From the NCBI RefSeq assembly GCF_003570705.1, contig NZ_QWVT01000033.1, positions 21,488 through 85,487 on the forward strand: a stretch of DNA of 64,000 nt. Direction: 5' to 3'. Shown one piece after another: positions 63,941-64,000 of this stretch. Position 1 is the stretch's first letter. Every line of letters starts with the position of its first letter. Both the position numbers and the translations under genes were made by a program. The notes beneath the pieces were generated by a model, which worked only from the letters and a program-made list of their open reading frames with translations, had not been told where the DNA came from and made no database searches. Origin of the DNA: Mesobacillus zeae. Its GTDB lineage: Bacteria; Bacillota; Bacilli; Bacillales; Cytobacillaceae.

Positions 63941-64000
63941 CTCCCTTTATAGTGAGTCTTTTCACCCGTTCGTAATATAAGATCAGCCAGATATTTCTGG

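Overview
The window looks like a chromosomal segment of a spore-forming, competence-capable member of the Bacillaceae (Bacillus/Mesobacillus/Cytobacillus type). Supporting signs are low to moderate GC, strong AGGAGG ribosome sites, TTG and GTG starts, U-tailed terminators, comK, a Spo0E-like gene, a LysM-3D wall protein, xpaC-telA, and a glp regulon with GlpP-type leader terminators. Species cannot be named from sequence alone.

Layout. 1-9.3 kb: the 3' part of a capsule/exopolysaccharide operon with capE-capF-capG (UDP-N-acetyl-L-fucosamine synthesis), a glycosyltransferase, a Wzy-type polymerase, a Wzx flippase, UDP-glucose dehydrogenase and a UDP-glucuronate epimerase. 9.3-14.9 kb: small genes, including an XRE regulator beside a 20-bp perfect palindrome, an O-antigen-ligase-like protein, a YvrJ/DUF2922/DUF1659 cluster, and a Dph6-like ATP pyrophosphatase. 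15.2-18.8 kb: a type VII LXG polymorphic toxin operon with DUF4176 and DUF5344 partners, a toxin with an LHH nuclease tip, and a SUKH immunity protein. 19.3-28.3 kb: a decayed accessory zone with an orphan WHE-type toxin tip carrying a frameshift, a displaced tRNA-Val 3' end (old attachment site), a giant secreted RCC1/Flg_new/Fn3 protein, pRiA4b ORF-3-like pseudogenes, and two copies of a DnaB N-terminal fragment.

28.4-32.7 kb: an UlaABC-type PTS with its PRD regulator. 33-35.6 kb: an IS110-family element whose long non-coding downstream region is bracketed by a 27-bp inverted repeat, followed by three separate 20-21-bp periodic repeat arrays. 35.8-43 kb: a secreted PPC-domain protein, a SWIM zinc-finger protein, DoxX, a truncated C39 peptidase, ComK and a sigma-70 family factor. 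43.4-48.1 kb: murein recycling (murR, murQ, murP, mupG) with a promoter flanked by an inverted repeat that may be the MurR operator. 48.8-53.5 kb: a secreted protein of unknown function, a possible structured RNA, an AtoE-type transporter, a frameshifted two-TM gene and a LysM-3D protein. 54.1-61 kb: the glycerol regulon glpQ, glpP, glpF, glpK, glpD, with antitermination leaders before glpF and glpD. 61.5-63.9 kb: xpaC-telA.

From 39.7 kb to the right end, but not before, intergenic DNA is peppered with a repeat whose core is GTGCCTGACCCCC. It occurs singly, as inverted pairs that can form terminators, and as arrays with an exact 50-bp (or 39-bp) period. This repeat family, the IS110 non-coding region, the toxin-tip exchange and the unassigned RNA near 49.9 kb are the most interesting items. 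All functional calls rest on reading motifs and context by eye; no database search was run.
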